From positions 186,001 through 250,000 of the forward strand of contig CAKSDZ010000004.1 in NCBI GenBank assembly GCA_934446365.1: a stretch of DNA of 64,000 nt, read 5' to 3'. Shown here one piece after another: positions 1-9,148 of the stretch. Made by a program: the position numbers and the translations under genes. The notes beneath the pieces were generated by a model that worked only from the letters and a program-made list of their open reading frames with translations, was not told the origin of the DNA and ran no database searches. Source of the DNA: an uncultured Eubacteriales bacterium (lineage in GTDB: Bacteria; Bacillota; Clostridia; Oscillospirales; CAG-272). How positions within the stretch are numbered: the first letter of the stretch is position 1; each line of letters begins with the position of its first letter.

Positions 1-56
1 TGAAAGCTGGATTCATTCCGGAATCTGAGTGAAATTTGAAAGGGCAGGGGATCAAA

Positions 57-1145
57 ATGAGAAGTTTAATCGATATTTTGGAGCTTTCGACCGCGGAGAT
101 CGGCGAGCTGATCGCCGTGGCGGAGGATATCATCGCAAATCCGGAGGCTTATGCGGACAAATGCAAGGGGAAAATTCTCGGCACACTCTTTTTTGAACCG
201 TCCACGAGAACCCGTCTCAGCTTCACCTCGGCGATGATGAGTCTCGGCGGAAATGTGCTTGGCTTTTCCGAGGCGACAAGCAGTTCTGCCTCCAAAGGGG
301 AGAGCGTCGCCGACACCGTGCGCATGGTGAGCGCTTATTCCGATATCATCGCGATGCGCCATCCGAAGGAGGGTGCGCCGCTTGTCGCTGCCGGCCGTGC
401 GACCGTGCCGATTATCAATGCGGGCGACGGCGGACATTTCCATCCGACGCAGACGCTCACCGACCTTTTCACCATTAAGCGGAAAAAGGGAAAACTCGAC
501 CATCTGACGGTCGGTCTTTGCGGGGATTTGAAGTTCGGAAGAACCGTCCACTCCCTGATTGCGGCGATGTCGCGCTATGAGGGGATTCGGTTTATCCTTA
601 TCTCGCCGGAGGAATTGAAGCTGCCCGGCTATGTCAGATATGAATTCCTCGGCGAGGGCAAGTCGGAATATGTCGAAGCGGCGGACATGGAGGCGGTCAT
701 GCCGGAGCTGGACATTCTGTATATGACGCGGATTCAGCAGGAGCGCTTTGCCTCTCACGACGATTATCTGCGCCTCAAAGACAGCTATATCCTGACGCCG
801 GATAAGCTGCAAAATGCAAAATCCGACCTGTGCATCCTGCACCCGCTGCCGCGCGTGAACGAGATTTCCGTCGCGGTGGACGATGATCCGCGTGCCTGCT
901 ATTTCGAGCAGGCGGCGAACGGCAGATATATCCGTATGGCGCTGATTTTGAAGCTCCTTGCGGAAAAGGATGTGCCGTCGAAGCTTCCTCATGACGGTGA
1001 GGTCATCGACGGGCTATGCTGTCAGAATCCGCGATGCATTACGACGACGGAGCAGGAGCTGCCGCAGCTGTTCCGCTGTGCGGACCATGAGCATGAGATC
1101 TATCGCTGCGTATACTGCGATCAAAAGGTTTATAAGAAGAAATAA
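57..1145 (+). CDS. pyrB: Aspartate carbamoyltransferase, catalytic chain with a C-terminal PyrI-like zinc site
   Basis: Makes N-carbamoyl-aspartate from carbamoyl phosphate and aspartate, the committed step of pyrimidine synthesis in the cytoplasm. The carbamoyl-phosphate loop EPSTRTR, the HPTQTLTD motif and HPLPRVNEI are all present, so the catalytic chain (about residues 1-305) looks intact. The protein is 362 aa, roughly 50 longer than a usual PyrB. The extra tail carries Cys322, Cys327, Cys351 and Cys354 in a C-x4-C-x23-C-x2-C pattern, the spacing of the structural zinc site of the E. coli regulatory chain PyrI. The N-terminal allosteric nucleotide-binding domain of PyrI is absent. I chose the ATG at 57 over an in-frame TTG at 36 because AGGGG lies 6-7 bases ahead of it. 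A terminator follows at 1179. Confidence 0.95.
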   Translation: MRSLIDILELSTAEIGELIAVAEDIIANPEAYADKCKGKILGTLFFEPSTRTRLSFTSAMMSLGGNVLGFSEATSSSASKGESVADTVRMVSAYSDIIAMRHPKEGAPLVAAGRATVPIINAGDGGHFHPTQTLTDLFTIKRKKGKLDHLTVGLCGDLKFGRTVHSLIAAMSRYEGIRFILISPEELKLPGYVRYEFLGEGKSEYVEAADMEAVMPELDILYMTRIQQERFASHDDYLRLKDSYILTPDKLQNAKSDLCILHPLPRVNEISVAVDDDPRACYFEQAANGRYIRMALILKLLAEKDVPSKLPHDGEVIDGLCCQNPRCITTTEQELPQLFRCADHEHEIYRCVYCDQKVYKKK

Positions 1146-1178
1146 ACCGGATTTATGCAAAAAACTTTTGAGAATAAA

Positions 1179-1211
1179 GGCGCTCCCTTATGGGGCGCCT
1201 TGCTTTTTATT
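1179..1211 (+). terminator. Intrinsic terminator after pyrB
   Basis: A GC-rich stem (ggcgctccc / ggggcgcc, loop ttat) is followed by a T-rich run, 33 bases past the pyrB stop codon. Confidence 0.8.
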
Positions 1212-1297
1212 TTCGGAAATCGAGGTGATTTTCAGGATAAACTTGGGTTTTCTTCCTTAAATTTTCGTGAATTTTTGAAATTCCTCAAAAATAAATA

Positions 1298-1326
1298 TGT
1301 ACAAATGGAATATAATGTGGTATAAT
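1298..1326 (+). promoter_or_regulatory. Probable sigma-A promoter of the lipoprotein gene
   Basis: TGTACA, a 17-bp spacer, then TATAAT preceded by TGG (extended -10). A second TATAAT lies at 1311-1316 with no good -35. The promoter sits 60 bases before the start codon at 1386. Confidence 0.6.
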
Positions 1327-1385
1327 ATCAAAAATAGGCGGATTTTCGTAAAATTTCATCCGCTGTATGGAAAGAGTGGGGATTC

Positions 1386-1943
1386 ATGAAAAAAATTGTT
1401 TCTCTGATTCTTTTGCTTTCGATGCTTGTGATTCTGACCTGCTGCTCGGGTGGTGCAACGCCGGTTGAGGACTTCCTTTTGGCGGCGGGGAAAATGGATA
1501 TCGTCAAAATGGAAGCGCTTATGACGTCGGATTCGGCGGCTATGGCTGCCCGCATAAAGGAATATGCGGATTCCTTGGATTCCGAAAGCCGGACGGTGCT
1601 TGTTTCGCTGTATTCCAAGCTCAGATATACGATTTCAAAGGAAACCGAGACGGAAACCGGAACTAAGACGGTTCTTGTGGAGCTGACGATTCCGGACATG
1701 GCAGCTGTCAAAGCGTTTGCGGAGGCAAAAATGGCGGTATCCGGCGAGTCTGCTCATGAGATTGTCGAAATGATGATAAATGACGGCACGGTTTCGGGCA
1801 GCTATATGACGGAGAAAAAGATTACGGTTCTGATGAAGTCAGAGGATGGGAATTGGCGGATTCCTTATTCGGAATCCGAGAACGGCGAGCTTGTTACGGC
1901 ACTTTCCCTTGTCGAGATGCTGCGCTTTTTTGCATTGGGATAA
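1386..1943 (+). CDS. Putative lipoprotein of unknown function
   Basis: The N-terminus is Met-Lys-Lys plus a hydrophobic stretch ending in LTCCSGG, a lipobox, so the mature 165-residue protein should be lipid-anchored on the outside of the membrane. The rest is an acidic mixed alpha/beta region with no motif I recognise. The size and layout (short helical N-terminal part, then a beta-rich part with EDGNWRIPY) resemble small NTF2-like or DUF4878-type lipoproteins, but that is a weak resemblance. It has its own promoter at 1298 and lies 58 bases before rlmB. Confidence 0.75.
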   Translation: MKKIVSLILLLSMLVILTCCSGGATPVEDFLLAAGKMDIVKMEALMTSDSAAMAARIKEYADSLDSESRTVLVSLYSKLRYTISKETETETGTKTVLVELTIPDMAAVKAFAEAKMAVSGESAHEIVEMMINDGTVSGSYMTEKKITVLMKSEDGNWRIPYSESENGELVTALSLVEMLRFFALG

Positions 1944-2001
1944 AGAAAAACTCGGGAATAGAGGAGACGCCGGCCGTCTGTCGGCGATCGGATAGGAAAA
2001 T

Positions 2002-2784
2002 ATGAGAGAGAGCAATCGAAACAGGGCAGACAGACATTCGCCGGAGGAATTCGGTACGGTTGTCGTCGGGAGAAATCCCGTGATGGAGCTTTTGAAAAGC
2101 GGCAGGGAAATCGAAAAACTGTATGTGCAGCGCGGAGAGAGAGAAGGCTCGATCACCAAGATTTTCGCGGAGGCGAGGAAACGCTCGATCGTGATTTCCG
2201 AGGTGGATAAGAAGCGTCTCGACGAGCTTGCGCTCGGCAATGCGCATCAGGGCGTCGCCGCGGTCGCTTCGGCGGTGAGCTTTGTCTCCGTTTCCGATAT
2301 CGTGTCCGCCGCGCGGGATAAAGGGGAGAAGCCGCTTATCGTGGTGTGCGACGGCATCGAGGACCCGCATAATCTCGGCGCGATTATCCGGAGCGCGGAC
2401 GGCGCCGGCGCTCACGGCATCGTCATATCGCGCAGGCATTGTCCGGTGATCGGACAGACGGTTTTCAAGTCGTCCGCGGGCGCCGCGGCGCATGTTCCGA
2501 TCGCACGGGTGGCAAATATCGCCTCTGCGGTCGATGAGCTGAAGGAATCGGGCGTTTGGGTTTTCGCCGCGGAAGCGGACGGAACGTGCTATACCGAGGC
2601 CGATTTCGATTGCGCCTGCGCGGTTGTGCTTGGGAGTGAGGGAGACGGAATTTCGCGGCTTGTTCGCGAGAAATGTGATTTTACCGTGTCCATCCCGATG
2701 TACGGCAGGGTGAATTCTCTGAATGTTTCGGCTGCGGCCGCGGTGCTTTTGTTCCATGCCGCGCAGAAGCAAAGAAAGCTATAA
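2002..2784 (+). CDS. rlmB: 23S rRNA 2'-O-ribose methyltransferase RlmB-like (TrmH/SpoU family)
   Basis: SAM-dependent ribose methylation of RNA, most likely G2251 of 23S rRNA. The N-terminal SpoU substrate-binding region begins with VVVGRNPVMELL. The SPOUT domain (about residues 105-260) shows the three trefoil-knot motifs: DPHNLGAIIRSADGAGAHG, the VLGSEGDGISRLV loop and the IPMYGRVNSLNVSAAAAVLL motif. The length of 260 aa is normal. The ATG at 2002 has AGGAAA just upstream. RlmB, TrmH-like and tRNA-modifying paralogues are hard to tell apart, so the exact target is inferred. Confidence 0.85.
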   Translation: MRESNRNRADRHSPEEFGTVVVGRNPVMELLKSGREIEKLYVQRGEREGSITKIFAEARKRSIVISEVDKKRLDELALGNAHQGVAAVASAVSFVSVSDIVSAARDKGEKPLIVVCDGIEDPHNLGAIIRSADGAGAHGIVISRRHCPVIGQTVFKSSAGAAAHVPIARVANIASAVDELKESGVWVFAAEADGTCYTEADFDCACAVVLGSEGDGISRLVREKCDFTVSIPMYGRVNSLNVSAAAAVLLFHAAQKQRKL

Positions 2785-2823
2785 AGTTTAGGATTACAGA
2801 ATTATTGTGGGAGGTTATTTCTC

Positions 2824-5391
2824 ATGGAGAAAAACGACAAGACCGGAAAGCAGTCTTATGATGAGCTTGAAAATTCGGCTCAGGGACTTTTGCGCCGTCT
2901 CAACAACCGGTATGACGCCACCCGCGTGGAAGCGGAAAAGAGCGCGATGAAGAATCTCGACGCCATGGAGGATTCGGACGCGGGAGATCCGGATGTCGTC
3001 GCGTATACGGCCACAGCGGAAGTGCCGGCTGTAAAGGAGAAAAAGAAAAAAAAGAATCCTTCGCAGGATACCGGAGAGATCAGCGAGGCGGAGCTGCAAA
3101 GCCTTTTTGATAAATATCTCGGCGGAGAAAACAAGTCCTCGGAAAGCGCGGGATATGACGGCGTCCACCAGAGAATTTTGGATGCCGAACAGCGCTCCGG
3201 CGTGGATTCTATGCCGAAAACCGATGTGGAGAAAAACATCGATGAGGCGGAAAAATACATAGATTCCATTTCGACCTCCGAGGAGCTTGTAAGGACACAG
3301 GAGCCTCCTATCATATCCAGCACCAGTACCGTGGAAACGGTCGCCGCAGGGAGCGGAACGGGCGAATACGGCCTGACGCTCGACAGCACGGAGCAGCTTG
3401 CCGCATATGAGCCGGAAGCGGCCAAGGAAAAAATAGGGAAAAAAGAAAAAGCGGGGAAGCGGGAAAGCAGCGTGACCGCGGAAACGGAAATCCCTACTGA
3501 TACGGCGATGATGAAAGCCTTTGGTCTGAATCCGCAGAAAGCGGAGACTGCCGATACCGGAAATCTGTTCGGAGAATTTTCGCTTGCGGATACCGGCGAC
3601 CTGCAATCGACGGAAGAAATTTCGGCGCGAGAGCTTGAAGGCGAAGAGGCGGAGCCCGTTTCCGTCGGTGAGAGCGGGACGGGGGAATTTGAATATACGG
3701 ACCCGGCGCAGAACAAATCGATTTTTGCGATTTTTAAATCAAAATATAACTTTGCCAGACTGAGAATGATTTTGGCAGGTGTGCTCGCTGTCTTTCTGCT
3801 GCTTCTCGAAAATATTCCGTCCGTCGCGGAAAGTCTCGGCGGAAAAAACAATTTCGTGGCGGTCGACTGGGTTTTGTCGTTTGCCTGCTTTGCGCTTGTG
3901 CTCGACCGGATGCTTTTGGCGGTGAAAGCGCTCCTGAAATTTGAGTTTGACCCGGATTCCATTACGCTTGTCGCATTTGTGCTGTCTTTTGTGACGACGC
4001 TTGTCACGGCTTTTGCGGCACCGTCCTATGAAATTCCGCGGATGTATAATTTCGCGTTCGCCGTATGCGTATTTCTGAATACGGTCTGCATCTTTATTTC
4101 TCTGCGCCGCGACGTTTATTCGTTTAAGGTCGTATCCTCCGGCAAGGTCAAAAAGGTGATTATGCGCACCGGCGTTTCGGAGAATGTCAGAACGCCGGAG
4201 GAAATGGAGTTTTCGGAATATCTCGGCGACGGCGCGGATGTAGCTGTTATCAAAAAGACGGATTTCGTGTCGGATTTCTTTGCAAGAAGAAGGGAGAGAC
4301 CGAAATCGACAGCCGCTCTGAAAATCTTTTTGCCGGTGTGTCTTGGCGTTGCCGTTATCTTCTTTTTCCTTGCAAAATTTGCGATGGACCAGACTGTGGC
4401 GGAAAGCTTTGGCACGGCATATGCGACGTTTTTGATGACGGCGCCGTTTGCGGCTTTCTTTTCCTATGCATACCCGATTTATTTGGCTTCCCGCCGTGCT
4501 TATACTTATAATTCCGCAATCGTGGGCGACAAGACGCCGGAGGAATATGAGAATACCGCTGTTGTCGCATTTCGTGACGAGGATGCTTTTCCGGCCGGAA
4601 AAATCAAGGTCAGAGGCATCAAGATTTTCGCGGACAGAAACATCGAGAATGTCGTTTATTATGCTTCCAGCGTATTTTCCAAGCTCGGCGGACCGCTTTC
4701 CTCGGTATTCAGACAGGCGACGCTCAATTCCGTCAATTCCGAGGATGTCGAAATCCGCGAAATCGCGAACGAGGGCGTCTGTGCGATGGTAGACGGGAAA
4801 AACATCGTGATCGGACGTCCGGCTTATATGGAAAATCAGTGTTTTGAGACGATGCCGGAACAGGGCGATGAGGAGTACGAGGGACAGTCGAACAAGCGGA
4901 TTCTCTATCTCGCCTGTGAACAGATCATTATTGCAAAATTCTATATTCAGTACAATACCACCTCGGATTTTGTGTATATCGTGCGTCATTTGGCGGATGC
5001 GGGCGTATGCGTTTCGATCCGAACAGCAGACCCTTGTATTGACGACGGCATTTTGTATGACAATAAGATGAATCCGGAAAAGTATCCGGTCAAAATTATC
5101 AAGGGGCTGGCGGCGGAGGAAAAATCGGCAAGCATTTCCGCAGAAAACGGCGGGGTAATTTCGGTAGGTTCCGTCAAGGATATCGTCAAGACGATGATGC
5201 TTTGCGATAAGCTCGGAAATGTCGGAAAGACCAATCTCGTGTTGAAGACCGTTGCCTCCGTGCTCGGTGTTGCGGTGATGGCCTTGGTGCTCTTCACCGG
5301 CGCTATGTCCGGCATGCTTTCACTGTATCCGGCGCTGTATCAGTGCTTTTGGCTGATTCCGATGATTTGTGTATCCAAAATATATATATGA
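2824..5391 (+). CDS. P-type ATPase-like membrane protein lacking the phosphorylation site
   Basis: An 855-aa protein. Residues 1 to about 300 are hydrophilic, acidic and low in complexity, probably disordered. A membrane part follows with several hydrophobic segments (about 309-330, 345-365, 378-400, 405-425, 505-530 and 540-565) and two more at the C-terminus (from about 810). Residues 575-800 read like the P and N domains of a P1B (CPx) ATPase. The line AFRDEDAFPAGKIKV sits exactly where FDKTGTLTxG belongs, so the Asp that is phosphorylated is Arg584. A stretch VCAMVDGKNIVIGRPAYM matches the N-domain pattern of heavy-metal ATPases. The TGD and GDGxND motifs are also gone. It therefore cannot work as a pump by the usual mechanism; a scaffold or sensor role is conceivable. 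It lies 39 bases after rlmB and ends at a strong terminator. Confidence 0.8.
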   Translation: MEKNDKTGKQSYDELENSAQGLLRRLNNRYDATRVEAEKSAMKNLDAMEDSDAGDPDVVAYTATAEVPAVKEKKKKKNPSQDTGEISEAELQSLFDKYLGGENKSSESAGYDGVHQRILDAEQRSGVDSMPKTDVEKNIDEAEKYIDSISTSEELVRTQEPPIISSTSTVETVAAGSGTGEYGLTLDSTEQLAAYEPEAAKEKIGKKEKAGKRESSVTAETEIPTDTAMMKAFGLNPQKAETADTGNLFGEFSLADTGDLQSTEEISARELEGEEAEPVSVGESGTGEFEYTDPAQNKSIFAIFKSKYNFARLRMILAGVLAVFLLLLENIPSVAESLGGKNNFVAVDWVLSFACFALVLDRMLLAVKALLKFEFDPDSITLVAFVLSFVTTLVTAFAAPSYEIPRMYNFAFAVCVFLNTVCIFISLRRDVYSFKVVSSGKVKKVIMRTGVSENVRTPEEMEFSEYLGDGADVAVIKKTDFVSDFFARRRERPKSTAALKIFLPVCLGVAVIFFFLAKFAMDQTVAESFGTAYATFLMTAPFAAFFSYAYPIYLASRRAYTYNSAIVGDKTPEEYENTAVVAFRDEDAFPAGKIKVRGIKIFADRNIENVVYYASSVFSKLGGPLSSVFRQATLNSVNSEDVEIREIANEGVCAMVDGKNIVIGRPAYMENQCFETMPEQGDEEYEGQSNKRILYLACEQIIIAKFYIQYNTTSDFVYIVRHLADAGVCVSIRTADPCIDDGILYDNKMNPEKYPVKIIKGLAAEEKSASISAENGGVISVGSVKDIVKTMMLCDKLGNVGKTNLVLKTVASVLGVAVMALVLFTGAMSGMLSLYPALYQCFWLIPMICVSKIYI

Positions 5392-5399
5392 GATAAGAA

Positions 5400-5427
5400 A
5401 ACGACCGCTCCAAGCGGTCGTTTTTTT
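5400..5427 (+). terminator. Intrinsic terminator
   Basis: A perfect 9-10-bp stem (acgaccgct / agcggtcgt, loop cca) followed by seven T. It ends the rlmB / pseudo-ATPase transcript. Confidence 0.92.
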
Positions 5428-5531
5428 CATGGACTTTCTCTTGCGCTGCACCGGCGCTTTTTCTCTGTCATGCCGTTTTGATTTTCGGTTTATGGACGTG
5501 CAGAAAACGATGGATTCTTTTGTTTTACCTC

Positions 5532-5560
5532 TTGACAAAGTGAAAATAGTGTGCTATCAT
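5532..5560 (+). promoter_or_regulatory. Sigma-A promoter of the amino-acid ABC transporter operon
   Basis: TTGACA, 17-bp spacer, TATCAT. The predicted start is near 5567, 35 bases before the start codon, with AAAGGAG as ribosome binding site. Confidence 0.88.
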
Positions 5561-5601
5561 TTTAACAAGCTAAAACAAAAACTTTTAAAGGAGATTACAA
5601 C

Positions 5602-6393
5602 ATGAAAAAATTGTTTGCCCTTATGCTATCCGCGCTGCTTTTGGTTTCGCTTTTTGTTTCGTGCGGAGGACAGAAGAAGATGGTCGTCGTCGGCTATACG
5701 GTTTATAAGCCGATGAATTATACGGATGAGAACGGAAAGCTTATCGGTTTTGATACGGAGCTGGCCGAAGCGGTATTTGATAAGCTCGGTTATACGGTGA
5801 CGTTTAAGGAAATCAACTGGAATCAGAAATATCTCGAGCTCGAGGCGGGCACTGTCGATTGTCTTTGGAACGGTTTTACTGCGAATACGGCGGATGACGA
5901 CGGTATCGCAAGAAGCGAAAAGGTCGATTTTTCCTATAATTATATGCTCAATAAACAGGTCGTCGTTACAACGAAGGCATTGGCCGATGCCGTAACCGGA
6001 ATGGATTCCTTTACCGGAAAGGTCGGAAGCGCCGAGAAAGGCTCCGCCGGATATTCCTATATGGATAATTTGACGGACTGCGTCAAAAAGGATGCCGAAT
6101 CACAGGTCAAGGCGTTGCAGGAGCTTACGCTCGGCACGACCGATTTTGTTGTACTGGACGAACAGCTGGCGAAAGCGTATGTCGGTACGGGAGATTATGC
6201 CGACCTTGCCATTTGCGAGAGCGTTTCGAGCGATCCGGAATATTATGCCATCGGCTTTAAAAAGGGAAGCTCGCTTACCTCCGAGGTCAACCGTGTGCTC
6301 GAAGAGCTTGCGGCGGACGGCACGATTGCAAAACTCGCCGAAAAATATGGCGTATCCAATACGGCCATCACGGATTTTTCCGATCAGAAATGA
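5602..6393 (+). CDS. Polar amino-acid ABC transporter, substrate-binding lipoprotein
   Basis: Extracellular solute-binding protein of family 3. A lipoprotein signal ends at SLFVSCGG (lipid-modified Cys about residue 22). The mature part shows the family pattern GFDTELAEAVFDKLGY, then NGFTAN..R.EKVDFSYNY, and near the C-terminus YAIGFKKGS with LAADGTIAKLAEKYG. Length 263 aa is typical. It is the first gene of a three-gene operon with a permease and an ATPase, so it delivers a polar amino acid (cystine, glutamine or similar; the ligand cannot be read from sequence). Confidence 0.93.
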   Translation: MKKLFALMLSALLLVSLFVSCGGQKKMVVVGYTVYKPMNYTDENGKLIGFDTELAEAVFDKLGYTVTFKEINWNQKYLELEAGTVDCLWNGFTANTADDDGIARSEKVDFSYNYMLNKQVVVTTKALADAVTGMDSFTGKVGSAEKGSAGYSYMDNLTDCVKKDAESQVKALQELTLGTTDFVVLDEQLAKAYVGTGDYADLAICESVSSDPEYYAIGFKKGSSLTSEVNRVLEELAADGTIAKLAEKYGVSNTAITDFSDQK

Positions 6394-6435
6394 TTTTATC
6401 GGACAAATGATAAGTTTACATAACGGAGAATTTAC

Positions 6436-7146
6436 ATGACCTTTTGGCAAATCACGCTTGATCTTTTGCATGGCTTCGGGCTCACCTGTTTGCTTTTTCT
6501 GCTGACGCTGATCCTTGCCTTGCCGCTTGGACTCGGACTTTCCTTTTGCACAATGAGCAAGTGGAAGCCGGTGAAAGTGATAAGCCGGGTTTTCGTATGG
6601 GTGATCCGCGGAATCCCGCTGATGCTGTTTATCTGCATGATTTATTACCTGCCGGGACTTCTCGGCAGCGGCAGCATGAATGTGTTTGACGGGCTCGACC
6701 GATATTTTACGCAGCTTGCGGGCAGCAGCCAGCTTTTGTATTACGGCAGCTTCTGCGCGGTGCTCATCGCGTTTGTCATCAACTATGCCTGCTATTTTTC
6801 GGAGATTTTTCGAGGCGGGATCGAGAGCATTCCGCATGGTCAATACGAGGCGGGACAGGTTCTCGGTATGACGAGAGGGCAGATTTTCCGCAAGATTATT
6901 TTGAAGCAGGTGGTCAAGCGCATTCTTCCCCCGATGTCCAATGAGGTCATCACATTGGTGAAAGACACCTCGCTTGCCAACGTCATCGCCATTCCGGAAA
7001 TTATCAAGCGCGCAAAGGATATGGCGGCGACGCAGGCGCTTACGTGGCCGCTCTTTTATACGGGCGTATTTTATCTGCTCTTCGTCGGCGCCCTGACGCT
7101 TCTTTTCGGATATGCCGAGAAAAGGCTTTCCTATTTTAAGGCATGA
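6436..7146 (+). CDS. Polar amino-acid ABC transporter, permease
   Basis: A 236-aa HisM/GlnP-type permease with about five membrane segments. The EAA coupling motif is readable as [21 protein letters not shown], and the N-terminal [17 protein letters not shown] is the usual family signature. It starts 42 bases after the binding-protein stop, with GGAG upstream, and ends 13 bases before the ATPase start. It forms the membrane channel for the binding protein at 5602. Confidence 0.94.
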   Translation: MTFWQITLDLLHGFGLTCLLFLLTLILALPLGLGLSFCTMSKWKPVKVISRVFVWVIRGIPLMLFICMIYYLPGLLGSGSMNVFDGLDRYFTQLAGSSQLLYYGSFCAVLIAFVINYACYFSEIFRGGIESIPHGQYEAGQVLGMTRGQIFRKIILKQVVKRILPPMSNEVITLVKDTSLANVIAIPEIIKRAKDMAATQALTWPLFYTGVFYLLFVGALTLLFGYAEKRLSYFKA

Positions 7147-7159
7147 GGAGGAGAACGCT

Positions 7160-7969
7160 ATGTTTTTGGAAGTCAGAGGCTTGACCAAAAGCTTCGGTGG
7201 GACAGCGGTGTTGAAGGGAATTGACTTTACGCTCGGGCAAGGACAGGTTCTGTCGATTATCGGTTCCTCCGGAAGCGGAAAAACGACGCTTCTTCGCTGC
7301 ATCAATTCACTGGAAACGGCAGACGGCGGCGAAATTTATGTAAATGGAAACCGGATTTTCGGTGCGGGAGCGCCGACCGGCAAAGCCGCGTCGAGGGAAG
7401 CTTCGCATTTGAGCTTCGGGCTGGTATTTCAATCCTTCAATCTGTTTCCTCAGTATACGGCACTTGAAAATGTGACACTTGCGCCGAAGCTTCGTCTCCG
7501 TGAGCTTTGTAAAAAGAAAAAGCTTTCCCGTGAGGAGCGAACGGCGCTGCTATCCGAAGTGGAAGAAAAGGCTATGGCGCTTCTTACCAAGGTCGGTCTT
7601 GCGGATAAAAGAGATTCTTATCCCTGTCAGCTTTCCGGCGGTCAGCAGCAGCGTGTTTCCATCGCACGGGCATTGGCCTTAAATCCGGATGTTCTCTGCT
7701 TCGACGAGCCGACCTCGGCGCTGGATCCGGAGATCACAGGCGAGGTATTGAAGATCATCAAGGAGCTTGCGGCGGAAAATATGACGATGATCATTGTCAC
7801 GCATGAGATGACATTCGCCCGCGATGTTTCGGATAAAATCATCTTTATGGATGATGGCGTAATCGCGGCAGAAGGCTCCTCGGAGGAAATCTTCGGTCAA
7901 AGCGGAAATGCAAGATTGCAGGCCTTTTTAACTTCGTTTTACAATAATACAAGCGTATCAAATGTTTAA
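7160..7969 (+). CDS. Polar amino-acid ABC transporter, ATP-binding protein
   Basis: Cytoplasmic ATPase that powers the importer. Walker A is GSSGSGKTT, the Q-loop is in [16 protein letters not shown], the ABC signature is [15 protein letters not shown] and Walker B is [14 protein letters not shown]; the switch His is in IIVTHEM. The protein is 269 aa. Compared with GlnQ it has an insertion of about 25 residues after the Q-loop region ([18 protein letters not shown]). The ATG at 7160 follows GAGGAG and replaces a longer reading from 7112 that would overlap the permease. Confidence 0.94.
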   Translation: MFLEVRGLTKSFGGTAVLKGIDFTLGQGQVLSIIGSSGSGKTTLLRCINSLETADGGEIYVNGNRIFGAGAPTGKAASREASHLSFGLVFQSFNLFPQYTALENVTLAPKLRLRELCKKKKLSREERTALLSEVEEKAMALLTKVGLADKRDSYPCQLSGGQQQRVSIARALALNPDVLCFDEPTSALDPEITGEVLKIIKELAAENMTMIIVTHEMTFARDVSDKIIFMDDGVIAAEGSSEEIFGQSGNARLQAFLTSFYNNTSVSNV

Positions 7970-7985
7970 TGCGTTCGTATAAAAT

Positions 7986-8015
7986 AAAAAATCCGGCGTC
8001 GTCGCCGGATTTTTT
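7986..8015 (+). terminator. Intrinsic terminator of the amino-acid ABC operon
   Basis: Stem atccggcg / cgccggat with loop tcgt, preceded by A and followed by six T, 17 bases past the ATPase stop codon. Confidence 0.9.
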
Positions 8016-8093
8016 GGGGATATGCAGGTTTTCTGCGAAAGCGGATTGCTTTGCTATTTATGACGACCCCTATTCTTTGACCGGGAGGATATT

Positions 8094-8864
8094 ATGGCGG
8101 CGGAATTTCATAATCTATCCGAAAATACCGGAAAAACCGTTTTGTCGGACGGCCGCGAGATTCTGCGGGAAGCGGACGCTTTCTCGCCGGAGCTCTTCCG
8201 GTTCCTGCGATATTTGGCAGAAAGGAATCTGCCGGTTGAAAAGCCGCTGCGGATTGAAGCGGGACGGGAAATTTATCAATTTGAACGTGCGGAATCGATT
8301 CATCCGAAGGCATGGAGCGATGAAGCATTGTTCGCTGTGGGCGGCCTTGTGCGCTCACTGCACGATGCCGGCGCGGACTATGTGCCGGAGAACAAAGAGG
8401 GGTTCCGTCCGTGGTATCTCAGAGAGCTTGACGGAATGCACCGCATTTGGTGTCACGGCGATATTGCACCGTGGAATCTGCTGACACGAGGGGGCATGCC
8501 GTGCTTTCTCATCGACTGGGAGTATGCGGGACCGCTCGATCCCATGACGGAGCTTGCCCGCGTCCTGTGGCTGTTTGCACAGCTTCATGACGATGATGTC
8601 GCCGAAATGCAGGGCTTGCCGTCGCTCGAACGGCGGGCGGCGCAGGTGCGCCTGATCTGTGACGCCTATGGTCTTGCGGCGAAAGAGCGGCGGGGCATGG
8701 TCGAGCGGATTATGAACGTAATCATCTGCGAGACCGCACATGAGGCGATCGACCCGAAGCTGACGCCGGACAGCGAGGGAAGCCTGTGGGGCTTTGCGTG
8801 GCGGACACGCAGCCTTTACTGGATTTTGCGTCACCGCGGAATCCTTGAAAACGCATTGCAATAA
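8094..8864 (+). CDS. Aminoglycoside phosphotransferase (APH)-family kinase
   Basis: Small-molecule kinase of the APH/choline kinase fold, 256 aa. The catalytic loop HGDIAPWN starts at about residue 121, and the metal-binding IDWEYAG follows at about 139. The N-terminal nucleotide-binding lobe is recognisable but short. The substrate is unknown: relatives phosphorylate choline, homoserine, methylthioribose or antibiotics, and nothing here points to one of these. The ATG at 8094 has GGGAGG 6 bases upstream. It is a single gene between two terminators. Confidence 0.8.
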   Translation: MAAEFHNLSENTGKTVLSDGREILREADAFSPELFRFLRYLAERNLPVEKPLRIEAGREIYQFERAESIHPKAWSDEALFAVGGLVRSLHDAGADYVPENKEGFRPWYLRELDGMHRIWCHGDIAPWNLLTRGGMPCFLIDWEYAGPLDPMTELARVLWLFAQLHDDDVAEMQGLPSLERRAAQVRLICDAYGLAAKERRGMVERIMNVIICETAHEAIDPKLTPDSEGSLWGFAWRTRSLYWILRHRGILENALQ

Positions 8865-8892
8865 AAAAGGAACGGAAAAACCGTTCCTTTTT
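8863..8892. terminator. Bidirectional intrinsic terminator
   Basis: Stem aaaaaggaacgg / ccgttccttttt with an A5 loop, between the convergent phosphotransferase and khpA genes. It works on paper in both directions. Confidence 0.85.
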
Positions 8893-8893
8893 C

Positions 8894-9133
8894 TTATTCG
8901 ATATCGACTGTCACTTTTTTTCCGGTTCCGTTTGCCGCGGCCTTCATCAGCTGGCGGATCGCCTTGGCGATTTTGCCGTGCTTGCCGATCACCTTACCCA
9001 TGTCGGAGGGCGCGACGGAGAGCTTTAACGTTACGCTGTTTTCCGTTTCCTCCGCCGCGATGACGGTGACTTCGTCGGGATTGTCGACAATCGCTCTCGC
9101 AATGTTGGCGAGAGTCCCTTTGAGATCGGTCAT
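8894..9133 (-). CDS. khpA: KH-domain RNA-binding protein KhpA (YlqC)
   Basis: A 79-aa single KH domain protein. The RNA-binding GxxG loop is VIGKHGKIAKAIRQL. It is the last gene of ylxM-ffh-rpsP-khpA, the usual place for this gene in Bacillota. KhpA works with KhpB as an RNA chaperone that affects cell division and elongation; this role is from family knowledge. Confidence 0.93.
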   Translation of the reverse strand: MTDLKGTLANIARAIVDNPDEVTVIAAEETENSVTLKLSVAPSDMGKVIGKHGKIAKAIRQLMKAAANGTGKKVTVDIE

Positions 9134-9148
9134 TTCTGTGGCTCCGAA

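Noticed and set aside
3739..4989. A 416-codon minus-strand open frame inside the pseudo-P-type ATPase gene
   Set aside because: Antisense shadow; no start signal, and the plus-strand protein has clear membrane segments.
7969..8484. An open frame that joins the ABC ATPase stop with the phosphotransferase region
   Set aside because: It runs through a terminator and overlaps the real phosphotransferase start in another frame.
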